Source: an uncultured bacterium | GTDB taxonomy: Bacteria > Bacillota_I > Bacilli_A > RF39 > UBA660 | Assembly: GCA_900314225.1 (NCBI GenBank) | Contig: OMUM01000070.1 | Coordinates: 1-6,793 of the forward strand | Direction: 5' to 3' | Length of the DNA: 6,793 bases | Shown: piece by piece, positions 1 through 6,793 of the stretch | Layout of the letters: each line of letters opens with the position of its first letter | Position numbering within the stretch: the stretch's first letter is position 1 | Notes under the pieces: model-generated | The model's database searches: none | Told to the model about the DNA's origin: nothing | What the model saw: only the letters and a program-made list of their open reading frames with translations | Position numbers and translations under genes: made by a program

Positions 1-19
1 TATATCATATATTATATTC

Positions 20-25
20 GAGGTG
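20..25 (+). promoter_or_regulatory. Ribosome binding site for the DUF2975 gene
   Basis: GAGGTG lies five bases before the ATG at 31 and is a good partial match to the anti-Shine-Dalgarno sequence. It supports that ATG as the true start. Only 30 bases precede the gene. They are nearly pure A/T, so no promoter can be called with confidence, and the operon promoter may lie outside the window. Confidence 0.7.
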
Positions 26-30
26 TTAAT

Positions 31-471
31 ATGACTAAAATTGGTAAAATATTAAAAATAATATTAATTATTTGTACTATATTATTTATTCCAATAGTAA
101 TAATTATTCCATATACTATTAAGGCGATTGTATTTAGTAACTTTATTATTTATCCAAATAGTATAATTATGCTTTTGATAGATATACAATTTATTAAATT
201 ATTTAAGTCTTTGGAAGAAGATAATCCTTTTTGTAAAAATAATATATTAATTTTAAGAAGAGCTAGTATTTATTCTTTTATAATGACAATATTTTGGATA
301 ATAGATAGTTTAATATTATACTTTTTATGTAATTGTACATATATTAATTATTATATCGTTATTGCTTTTTTAACAGTATTGTTTTTTGGCGTAGGAGTAG
401 CTTTATATATATTAAGTAAATTATTTTCTAAAGCATATACTTATAAGGAAGAGAATGATTTAACGATATGA
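31..471 (+). CDS. DUF2975 family four-helix membrane protein
   Basis: This 146-residue integral membrane protein has four predicted helices at about residues 8-28, 38-58, 79-99 and 107-130. Between helices 2 and 3 is a polar loop, about residues 57-79, with LFKSLEEDNPFCKNN followed by an arginine pair. This loop is the recognisable hallmark of DUF2975: a Phe/Leu-rich stretch, then a 'pF...N...LR' motif. The family has no established biochemical activity. It is typically encoded beside a small YozG-like HTH regulator, as here, where the stop overlaps the regulator start by ATGA and implies translational coupling. I infer that it senses a membrane state or tethers the regulator. The start is chosen from the GAGGTG five bases upstream. 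The stop TGA is followed directly by an in-frame TAA. The length is normal for the family, and nothing suggests truncation. Confidence 0.85.
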   Translation: MTKIGKILKIILIICTILFIPIVIIIPYTIKAIVFSNFIIYPNSIIMLLIDIQFIKLFKSLEEDNPFCKNNILILRRASIYSFIMTIFWIIDSLILYFLCNCTYINYYIVIAFLTVLFFGVGVALYILSKLFSKAYTYKEENDLTI

Positions 472-680
472 TAATAATTAATTTAGATGTAATGATGGCT
501 AAAAGGAAAATCGGTTTAGTTGAACTGGCTGAGAAAATAAATATTACTCCTGCTAATTTATCAATACTAAAAAATAATAAAGGAAAAGCAATACGTTTTA
601 GTACATTAGAAAAAATATGTGAAGTCCTAGATTGTACACCTGGAGATATTATTGAATTTAAAAAGAATGGAGATAAGTAA
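468..680 (+). CDS. YozG-like Cro/C1-type HTH transcriptional regulator
   Basis: This 70-residue protein is a single compact DNA-binding domain of the XRE (Cro/C1) superfamily. The first helix-turn-helix helix is about residues 17-24 (LVELAEKI). The recognition helix is about 28-37 (TPANLSILKN). The segment AIRFSTLEKICEVLDCTPGD (41-60) is the usual C-terminal half of this small family. There is no ligand-binding or dimerisation domain, so any input must come from a partner, most plausibly the DUF2975 membrane protein encoded immediately upstream. The ATG at 468 overlaps the upstream TGA. The AAGGA at 445-449 is too distant to be a normal ribosome site, so coupling to upstream translation is likely. 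ATGs at 492 and 495 are weaker alternatives, because the MIIINLD N-terminus is characteristic of the family. It probably autoregulates this operon; that is inference. Confidence 0.9.
   Translation: MIIINLDVMMAKRKIGLVELAEKINITPANLSILKNNKGKAIRFSTLEKICEVLDCTPGDIIEFKKNGDK
669..672 (+). promoter_or_regulatory. Ribosome binding site deciding the DUF4173 gene start
   Basis: GGAG ends nine bases before the ATG at 682. It lies inside the last codons of the HTH gene. It favours the ATG at 682 over the in-frame TTG at 652 or ATG at 667, which would create longer overlaps and put a polar extension ahead of the first membrane helix. Confidence 0.6.
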
Positions 681-681
681 T

Positions 682-2085
682 ATGACATATTTATATCTTT
701 TATTAATAAGTGTTTTTTATACTATATTATTTTATGGTAAGAAAAAAGGTCTATCAGTATTAATTTTTACAGTAGTACTTCTTATATTTACAAAGAAATA
801 TTTAAAGAAAGAAAACATAGAATTAAATAAAAAGTTCTATATTTATATGATTCCAATTATTTTACTTAGTGCTACATATATGATATTTGATAATCAAGTT
901 TTTAATTTTTTCAATTATTTTGGAATATTGCTTCTATATAATTATATGATTATAAGTATTACTTTTAAAAATGATCTTATGCAAACAAAGATATTAAATA
1001 GTATTAGTTTATGTTTTTCAACTATTAGAAATACTTTTAAATCATTTGGAGAATGTAGAAGTTATATAAATAATAAAAGTAATTTTAAGAGTAAAAAGAT
1101 ACATAAATATTTAAAAAGTATATTTATTACAATAATTGTTTTAACAATAATAATTTCGCTACTCGCAACTTCTGATCAAATATTTGGAAGTATGTTTAAT
1201 AATTTATTTAGTTTTGTAAATAATATAAATAATATAATTTTACAAGATTGGTTTTTTAAATTAATTTATATGTTTATTATATTTTTATTATTACTTGGAT
1301 TATTTTATTCTATTAAAAATATGAAAATTAAGAATAGTAATTTCAAAGTACCTAAGAGTGATAATCTAACAATCAAGATGATTCTCATCAGTTTAAATAT
1401 AATTTATTTAATATTTTGTATTATTCAAATAAAATCATTATTCTTTAGATCATTACCAGCAAACTATGTTTATTCAACATATGCTAGACGTGGTTTCTTT
1501 CAATTACTTTTTGTTTCAATTATAAATATAATTTTAATATTATATATAAAATCTAATATTAGGGAAAATAAAACTATTAATATTTTAAACTTACTTATGA
1601 TAATTTTTAATTATATTATAATATTTAGTTCAATTTATAGAATGTATTTATATGAACAAGCTTTTGGTTATACTTATTTAAGACTTCTAGTATATTGCTT
1701 TTTAGTATATGAAATAATTATCTTAATACCAACGATTTTTTATGTATTTGACAAGAAAATTGATTTATTAAATACTTATTTTATAATTTTTATTATTTGG
1801 TATGTTACCATTAATTATATGAATTTTGATTATATTATTGCTTATAATAATGTAGAAAGATATCTTAATAATAGAAATAGTGAAATTGATGTTAGTTATT
1901 TGATAAATAATGTAGGAAGTGGTGGTGTTGATAATATTTTAAAATTAGATGGTAAGGTTGATGATGTAAATAATTTGATGATTAAAGAATATAAAAATAC
2001 TATTAAAACTAATTATTCTAAGGATATTAGAGAGTTTAATATTAGCAATTATCATGCATATAAAAAAGTGAGTAGATTTAAATGA
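682..2085 (+). CDS. DUF4173/DUF4153-type polytopic membrane protein
   Basis: This 467-residue protein has about eleven hydrophobic segments, near residues 2-18, 23-37, 53-68, 74-92, 146-162, 190-209, 232-250, 272-289, 298-316, 333-354 and 364-380. Motifs I associate with DUF4173 are YARRGFFQLLFVSIIN (267-282), RMYLYEQAFGYTYLRL (320-335), and a post-membrane segment with N390, R393, then 'EIDVSYL' (401-407). In relatives the latter reads like 'N..RY...iD..YL..LS.DA'. About 60 polar residues follow the last helix. The family has no proven function. The gene starts one base after the HTH stop, so it belongs to the same transcript. A basic loop (about 117-146) is probably cytoplasmic. It may be an accessory factor for the exporter or a second output of the regulator. 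The family call is from recognition of motifs, not a search. Confidence 0.8.
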   Translation: MTYLYLLLISVFYTILFYGKKKGLSVLIFTVVLLIFTKKYLKKENIELNKKFYIYMIPIILLSATYMIFDNQVFNFFNYFGILLLYNYMIISITFKNDLMQTKILNSISLCFSTIRNTFKSFGECRSYINNKSNFKSKKIHKYLKSIFITIIVLTIIISLLATSDQIFGSMFNNLFSFVNNINNIILQDWFFKLIYMFIIFLLLLGLFYSIKNMKIKNSNFKVPKSDNLTIKMILISLNIIYLIFCIIQIKSLFFRSLPANYVYSTYARRGFFQLLFVSIINIILILYIKSNIRENKTINILNLLMIIFNYIIIFSSIYRMYLYEQAFGYTYLRLLVYCFLVYEIIILIPTIFYVFDKKIDLLNTYFIIFIIWYVTINYMNFDYIIAYNNVERYLNNRNSEIDVSYLINNVGSGGVDNILKLDGKVDDVNNLMIKEYKNTIKTNYSKDIREFNISNYHAYKKVSRFK

Positions 2086-2116
2086 TTTTTTAGAATAGAT
2101 AGTATATAATTATGGT

Positions 2117-2123
2117 AGGTGAG
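2117..2123 (+). promoter_or_regulatory. Ribosome binding site deciding the first ABC gene start
   Basis: AGGTGAG lies just upstream of the ATG at 2127, with seven bases between the GG and the start codon. An earlier in-frame ATG at 2112 would place this site inside the coding region and has no Shine-Dalgarno sequence of its own. The protein from 2127 begins MIKLKNVSKYY, the usual beginning of this ATPase type. Confidence 0.6.
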
Positions 2124-2126
2124 AGT

Positions 2127-4361
2127 ATGATAAAATTAAAGAATGTTTCTAAATATTATTATAGTAAAGGAGTTATTGCGACTGGTTTTACTAAAGTTAA
2201 TTTAGAATTTAATATAGGTGAATTTGTCGCAATTACTGGTGAATCTGGTAGTGGTAAGAGTACGCTTCTTAATGTTATTTCTGGACTTGATTCTTATGAA
2301 GAGGGAGAAATGTATGTTAATGGTAAAGAAACAAGTCATTATATGGAAAAGGATTGGGAGATATATCGTAGAAAATATATTGGCAATATTTATCAAAATT
2401 TTAATTTAATAAATAGTTATTCAGTATATCAAAATATTGATTTAATTCTTTCTTTAAATGGAGTTCCTAGAAAATTACGCAAGAGTAAGATTAACGAGCT
2501 GCTTGCTAGGGTTAATATGACTAGATATAAACATACCAAAGTATCAAAACTTTCTGGTGGACAAAAGCAAAGAGTAGCTATCGCAAGAGCCTTGGCAAAA
2601 GATGTTCCAGTAATAATTGCTGATGAACCTACTGGTAACTTAGATAAAGCTGCAGCTATTTCAGTCATTAAACTTTTAAAAGAAATTTCTAAAGATAAAT
2701 TAATAATTATTGTAACTCATAATTATGATCAGGTAGAAGACTATGTTACTCGTAAAATTACTATGCATGATGGAAGAGTACTAGAAGACAAAAAACTTAT
2801 GGATGTTTCTAATGATGATAATTTAATTAAAACTGCATCTCTTAAAAATATAAATATACTTGAAAAGGTTAGATTAGGTATTAGAAATACATTTAATATT
2901 GTTCCTAAATTTATATTGCTTTTACTTGTATATTCATTTATTGTTTGTGCTTTAATGGCAGAATATTCTTATTTTAGACTTAATGAAGAAGATATTGAAA
3001 AACTCGGTTATAATAATTTATTTTATGATACTAATCCTTCTAGAATAATTATTAATAAGAATGATAAAACTACTTTTAGTGATGATGAAATTAATAAGAT
3101 TAAATCTATTAAGAATGTAGAAAGTATTTCTACAAATGCTGTGGTAGATGATATTATTTTTCAATATAGTAATGATAATGATATTTGGATAAATTGTCTT
3201 CTAAAACCGATTGACAATTTTAAAGGTAAAGTTGATGTTGGAAGAGTACCAGAAAAAGATAATGAAGTGATAGTTGTAGGTAGTAAAAGTATTTTAACAT
3301 CTCCTGATAAAATACTTAATAAAGATTTATATACAGACTATGATAATGGTAAATTAGATAAAAGTACAGGAATAAAAATAGTAGGTATTAAATACTCTGA
3401 TAATACTTCTTCTTTTAAGTATACTGATAGCATAATGTATGTTAGTAATAATTATATTAATAATATGACTTATTTAACTAATAAAAATTATAGTGAAATT
3501 AAACTAAAATTTATGGGTACTAACTATAAAATAGGATCTGATAATAATTTTAAAATAGATACTAATGACTGGGTAAGTCCAGGTAAGGCTTTTATTTCTT
3601 CTAGTTTAAATAGTTATTGTGATAAGGAAAAATGTATTGGAAGAGACTTTGATATTAATATTAAAAATATATATTTTGAAAGTAATAAGAGTTTTAATAT
3701 AGAGAAAGTATATGACTCTAAGAATATTAATAAAATATTAAATTTACCTGATTATAATAAAGATAATTTTAATGAATACTATGATTTTACTTTTTATATT
3801 AATCCAAATGACTATAGAGATTTATTTAATAAAGGTACTTATGAAATTAGTGTTTATGCTAATGATATAAAAAATGTAGATGATATTTCTAAAAAATTAA
3901 ATAGTATGAATTATCATACTTTAAATATAAAAGATACTTTAGTAAGAGATGATAGTGTTAAAATTATTAGAGTTATTAAAATAATTGTTACATGCATATT
4001 AATTGTAGTATTATTCTTTATTTCATATTTTATTATTAAATTAATATTAAAGTCTCGTAATTCTTATTTTGCTATACTTAGAATGCTTGGAGCTAATATT
4101 TCAGTATGTAGAAATTTACTTGTTTTAGAGTTATTTAATGTAGCAAGTATTGCTTATTTTATCTTTTTATTGCTTGCTAAAATGAATGAAAATAAAATTA
4201 TTACTGTTAAATTTATTAATATAGTTAATAGATATTTTACTTTTAATGATTATCTTACTTTGTATTTAATAATTATTTTGATGTCTTTATTTATTAGTTT
4301 AAGATATGCTTCTACTTTATTTAAGAAGTCGGTTATGAATACTTATAGGGAGGAGGCATAG
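2127..4361 (+). CDS. ABC exporter subunit, ATPase fused to FtsX/MacB-like permease (first of pair)
   Basis: This 744-residue protein has an N-terminal nucleotide-binding domain of the MacB/LolD/BceA class (about 1-220). It contains Walker A GESGSGKST (38-46), Q-loop Q90, signature LSGGQ (142-146), Walker B VIIADEP with catalytic E167, D-loop GNLD and switch H198, so it looks catalytically intact. A short linker leads to TM1 (about 260-280). A large extracellular domain follows (about 281-612), carrying one 'GRVPEKDNEVIVV' motif (372-384) of the MacB periplasmic-core type. TM2 (614-640), TM3 (664-684) and TM4 (708-728) follow. The FtsX-like coupling segment after TM2 ends in LRMLGA (651-656). 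Order and topology match MacB-type exporters, which move substrates across the outer leaflet by mechanotransmission rather than through a central channel. The extracellular domain holds C498 and C503. The 3' neighbour is a related fusion one base away, suggesting a heterodimer. The substrate is unknown; antimicrobial peptide or lipid-linked substrates are plausible. Confidence 0.9.
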   Translation: MIKLKNVSKYYYSKGVIATGFTKVNLEFNIGEFVAITGESGSGKSTLLNVISGLDSYEEGEMYVNGKETSHYMEKDWEIYRRKYIGNIYQNFNLINSYSVYQNIDLILSLNGVPRKLRKSKINELLARVNMTRYKHTKVSKLSGGQKQRVAIARALAKDVPVIIADEPTGNLDKAAAISVIKLLKEISKDKLIIIVTHNYDQVEDYVTRKITMHDGRVLEDKKLMDVSNDDNLIKTASLKNINILEKVRLGIRNTFNIVPKFILLLLVYSFIVCALMAEYSYFRLNEEDIEKLGYNNLFYDTNPSRIIINKNDKTTFSDDEINKIKSIKNVESISTNAVVDDIIFQYSNDNDIWINCLLKPIDNFKGKVDVGRVPEKDNEVIVVGSKSILTSPDKILNKDLYTDYDNGKLDKSTGIKIVGIKYSDNTSSFKYTDSIMYVSNNYINNMTYLTNKNYSEIKLKFMGTNYKIGSDNNFKIDTNDWVSPGKAFISSSLNSYCDKEKCIGRDFDINIKNIYFESNKSFNIEKVYDSKNINKILNLPDYNKDNFNEYYDFTFYINPNDYRDLFNKGTYEISVYANDIKNVDDISKKLNSMNYHTLNIKDTLVRDDSVKIIRVIKIIVTCILIVVLFFISYFIIKLILKSRNSYFAILRMLGANISVCRNLLVLELFNVASIAYFIFLLLAKMNENKIITVKFINIVNRYFTFNDYLTLYLIIILMSLFISLRYASTLFKKSVMNTYREEA
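4348..4356 (+). promoter_or_regulatory. Near-perfect Shine-Dalgarno sequence for the second ABC gene
   Basis: GGGAGGAGG lies six bases before the ATG at 4363 and inside the last codons of the first ABC gene. It is the strongest ribosome binding site in the window. It suggests that the second fusion is translated efficiently in its own right, as well as by coupling across the one-base gap. Confidence 0.85.
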
Positions 4362-4362
4362 T

Positions 4363-6792
4363 ATGATAAAAATAGAAAAAATTGATAAATATTTTAATAG
4401 ATTTAGAAAGAATAAATTACATGTTATTGATAATACTTCTTTAGAATTTTCAGATAATGGGTTAGTTGCTTTATTAGGCCCTAGTGGATCAGGAAAAACT
4501 ACCTTACTTAATGTAGTATCTGGACTTGATACAGTAGATAAAGGTAAGATATATATTAATGGGAAACGAATTACTAGAAGAACGCAAAATTATGTAGATA
4601 AAGTTAGAAATTTAAACATTGGTTATATTTTTCAAGACTATAAATTAATTGAAGATAAAAGTGTTTATGACAATGTAGCAATTGTTCTAAAAATGTTAGG
4701 TATAAAAGACAAAAGTGAGATTGATAAAAGAGTTACTTATGTTTTAGATAAGGTTGGAATGTTAAGATATAAAAGAAGACCTTGTAATATGTTATCAGGT
4801 GGTGAGAGACAACGAGTTGGAATAGCTCGAGCAATAGTTAAAAATCCTAATATTATAATAGCTGATGAACCGACAGGAAACCTAGATAGTAAAAATTCTG
4901 TAGAAGTAATGAATATTATTAAAGCAATATCAAAAGATAGATTAGTTTTATTAGTAACTCATGAAGTTAATTTAGCAAAATTCTATGCTACAAGAATTAT
5001 TGAACTAGAAGATGGAAAAATTACTAACGACTATTTAAATACTGATGTTTCTGATTTAGATTATAAGATTATTAATAATTTATATTTAAAAGATTATAAA
5101 TATGATAGGAATATTGAAGGAATTAATATATATTCAAATAATAATAATATACCTAAATTAAATATAGTTGTTGAAAATAATAATATTTATATAAAGAGTT
5201 TAGATAATTTAGATATAGAAGTAGTAGATGATGAATCTAGTATTCAGATGATTAATGATAACCAAAAAAATATATCTTTAGAAGAATCTTTGAAATATGA
5301 ATTTAATTTTAAAGATATTATTAATAATAATTATAAATTAAAATATTCATCTATTTATAATCCAATAAGTTTTATAATTGAAGGTTTTAAAAAAGTATTT
5401 AACTTTTCAGTAATTAAAAAATTTCTTTTATTAGGTTTTTTTGCGGCTGGTATTTTTATAATGTATGCAATCTCTTCTATTCTTGGTAGTACTACGATCA
5501 AAGATAGTAAATTTATTCAATATAATAAAAATTATTTACTTGTAAAACAAAAGAAAATACAAGTAGATAAATATTTAGATTTAGAAAATAACTTAGGAGC
5601 AAACTATATTATTCCTGGAGATAGTTTGATTAATTTAACTTTTTTAACTAATGACTTTTATCAATTCGAAAATTCTAGGTTAAGTTTGGAAGGTAGTCTT
5701 ACAGATATTAATGAACTTAATAGTAAAAAAATAATCATGGGTACTATGCCAACTAATAATAATGAAATTGTAGTTGATAAAATGGTTTTAGATAAATCTT
5801 TAAAAAATTCTATTTCAAAGAATATGGGCTTTATTAAATATAAGGATTATTTAAATAGAGAAATTGTAATTAATAATATGCCTAATAAAAAAATAGTTGG
5901 TATTGTGAGTTGTGATAGTCCTTCAATTTATATGAATAAAGATGATTTTATTAATGTAATTTATCATACTAAAGATAATTCTAGTGATGATGTAAATATT
6001 TTGACAGATAGCATTAATACTAATTATACTTATGATGATTATAATTTATATAATAATATAGTTTCATTAAAAGAAGGAAGATATCCTACTAATGATTATG
6101 AAGTAATTGTAAATTTTAATAATAAAAGCAGTATGCCACTAAATAAAGAAATAGATAAGTCAATTAATAGTCATAAATTAAAAGTAGTTGGTTATTATAC
6201 TTCATCTGATGATATCAATATAATGTTAATTAATAGTAATACTAATAAATTTAATTTAATAGAAAATACATCAAATATATCTATTTATAGTAATAATAAA
6301 AAAGATATTTTAAATAAAGCTAAAAATGATTATAATTTAAATATAATTGATACTTACAAGAATAGTAGAGATAAATATATTAATAGTCAAAAAGATAGTG
6401 TTAAAACTACATTAATTAGTTCTTTAATAATAATTGGTATATCTTTAATTGAAATGTTTTTAATGATTAGATCTAGTTTCTTATCTCGTGTTAAGGAAGT
6501 TGGTACACTTAGAGCTATTGGTATTAAGAAGTCTGATATATATATTATGTTTATTGGAGAGATATTAGCAATTAGTTTTATTTCTTCAATTCCTGGAATA
6601 TTATTTGGTGCTTATATTTTAAATATTATTAGTAAGATTAGTTACTTAGAAGGTTTACTTGTTGTAACTGGTAAGTCAATTATATTAGCAATTTTGTTTA
6701 TATTAATATTTAATATTTTGATTGGTTTAATTCCAGTATTTAATACACTTAGAAAAAGACCAGCTCAGATACTTTCTAGGACTGATACATAA
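4363..6792 (+). CDS. ABC exporter subunit, ATPase fused to FtsX/MacB-like permease (second of pair)
   Basis: This 809-residue protein has an intact N-terminal ATPase (about 1-222). Walker A is GPSGSGKTT (39-47), Q-loop Q91, signature LSGGE (144-148), Walker B IIIADEP with E169, D-loop GNLDS and H200. A polar, Asn-rich cytoplasmic insert of about 110 residues (225-340) follows, with apparent short beta strands (for example 266-278) and then an acidic stretch. The first subunit has no equivalent. TM1 is about 352-373, the extracellular domain about 375-680, and TM2-TM4 about 683-703, 728-752 and 772-795. The FtsX core reads VKEVGTLRAIGIKKSDI (709-725), and the tail RKRPAQIL (797-804) is typical of BceB/FtsX permeases. 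The extracellular domain contains two 'G..PTN..E' motifs (460-468 and 572-580), suggesting an internal duplication. It starts one base after its partner gene, and TAA ends it one base before the window edge. The substrate is unknown. Confidence 0.92.
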   Translation: MIKIEKIDKYFNRFRKNKLHVIDNTSLEFSDNGLVALLGPSGSGKTTLLNVVSGLDTVDKGKIYINGKRITRRTQNYVDKVRNLNIGYIFQDYKLIEDKSVYDNVAIVLKMLGIKDKSEIDKRVTYVLDKVGMLRYKRRPCNMLSGGERQRVGIARAIVKNPNIIIADEPTGNLDSKNSVEVMNIIKAISKDRLVLLVTHEVNLAKFYATRIIELEDGKITNDYLNTDVSDLDYKIINNLYLKDYKYDRNIEGINIYSNNNNIPKLNIVVENNNIYIKSLDNLDIEVVDDESSIQMINDNQKNISLEESLKYEFNFKDIINNNYKLKYSSIYNPISFIIEGFKKVFNFSVIKKFLLLGFFAAGIFIMYAISSILGSTTIKDSKFIQYNKNYLLVKQKKIQVDKYLDLENNLGANYIIPGDSLINLTFLTNDFYQFENSRLSLEGSLTDINELNSKKIIMGTMPTNNNEIVVDKMVLDKSLKNSISKNMGFIKYKDYLNREIVINNMPNKKIVGIVSCDSPSIYMNKDDFINVIYHTKDNSSDDVNILTDSINTNYTYDDYNLYNNIVSLKEGRYPTNDYEVIVNFNNKSSMPLNKEIDKSINSHKLKVVGYYTSSDDINIMLINSNTNKFNLIENTSNISIYSNNKKDILNKAKNDYNLNIIDTYKNSRDKYINSQKDSVKTTLISSLIIIGISLIEMFLMIRSSFLSRVKEVGTLRAIGIKKSDIYIMFIGEILAISFISSIPGILFGAYILNIISKISYLEGLLVVTGKSIILAILFILIFNILIGLIPVFNTLRKRPAQILSRTDT

Positions 6793-6793
6793 A

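Noticed and set aside
652..681. Upstream TTG (652) and ATG (667) starts for the DUF4173 gene
   Set aside because: They overlap the HTH gene, lack their own ribosome site, and add a polar ten-residue extension. The ATG at 682 has GGAG at proper spacing.
428..688. Minus-strand open frame of 86 codons opposite the HTH gene
   Set aside because: It is antisense to a clearly recognisable regulator, has no family resemblance, and is best explained as a shadow of the coding strand.
2084..2092. T-rich run after the DUF4173 stop as a possible terminator
   Set aside because: No stable GC-containing hairpin precedes the T run. The flanking sequence is plain A/T without a clear stem.
2105..2110. Perfect TATAAT resembling a -10 box before the first ABC gene
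   Set aside because: No acceptable -35 element lies 16-18 bases upstream (the sequence there is like ATGATT). The implied transcript would begin within the Shine-Dalgarno sequence. Such hexamers are expected by chance in sequence this rich in A/T.
2112..2126. Earlier ATG giving a five-residue extension of the first ABC protein
   Set aside because: The Shine-Dalgarno AGGTGAG lies downstream of this ATG and serves the ATG at 2127. The shorter N-terminus matches ATPases of this type.
2202..2668. Two minus-strand frames and one alternate plus-strand frame within the first ABC ATPase domain
   Set aside because: They overlap the highly conserved Walker A to Walker B region in other frames and have no ribosome sites or recognisable domains.
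5100..5340. AAT/ATT-rich low-complexity runs that look like short tandem repeats
   Set aside because: They encode Asn/Ile-rich protein sequence typical of AT-rich genomes. They show no fixed repeat unit or spacer pattern of a CRISPR array or satellite.

Overview
This window is a strongly AT-rich, densely coding stretch. All five genes lie on the + strand with almost no space between them. The base composition, AGA/TTA/ATT/ATA-rich codon use, Shine-Dalgarno sequences and protein families suggest a low-GC Gram-positive bacterium, such as a Clostridia, Erysipelotrichia or Mollicutes-related Bacillota lineage. This placement is inferred. All tryptophans I can see use TGG, and TGA ends two genes, so the standard bacterial code fits better than the Mycoplasma code.

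Layout: (1) 31-471, a small four-helix membrane protein of the DUF2975 type. (2) 468-680, a 70-residue Cro/C1-type helix-turn-helix regulator (YozG-like) that overlaps the first gene by ATGA. (3) 682-2085, a polytopic membrane protein of the DUF4173/DUF4153 type that starts one base after the regulator stops. (4) 2127-4361, an ABC exporter subunit with the ATPase fused to an FtsX/MacB-like permease. (5) 4363-6792, a second, longer ATPase-permease fusion that starts one base after the fourth gene and ends at the window edge.

The arrangement reads as one operon. My interpretation is that the DUF2975/HTH pair senses a membrane condition and controls transcription. The two unequal MacB-type fusions probably form a heterodimeric exporter or mechanotransmission complex, of the kind linked to antimicrobial-peptide or lipoprotein handling. 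The DUF4173 protein has no assigned biochemical function and may be an accessory membrane factor. The substrate cannot be read from the sequence. No RNA gene, mobile element, CRISPR array or convincing terminator was seen, and no gene-free stretch exceeds about 30 bases.
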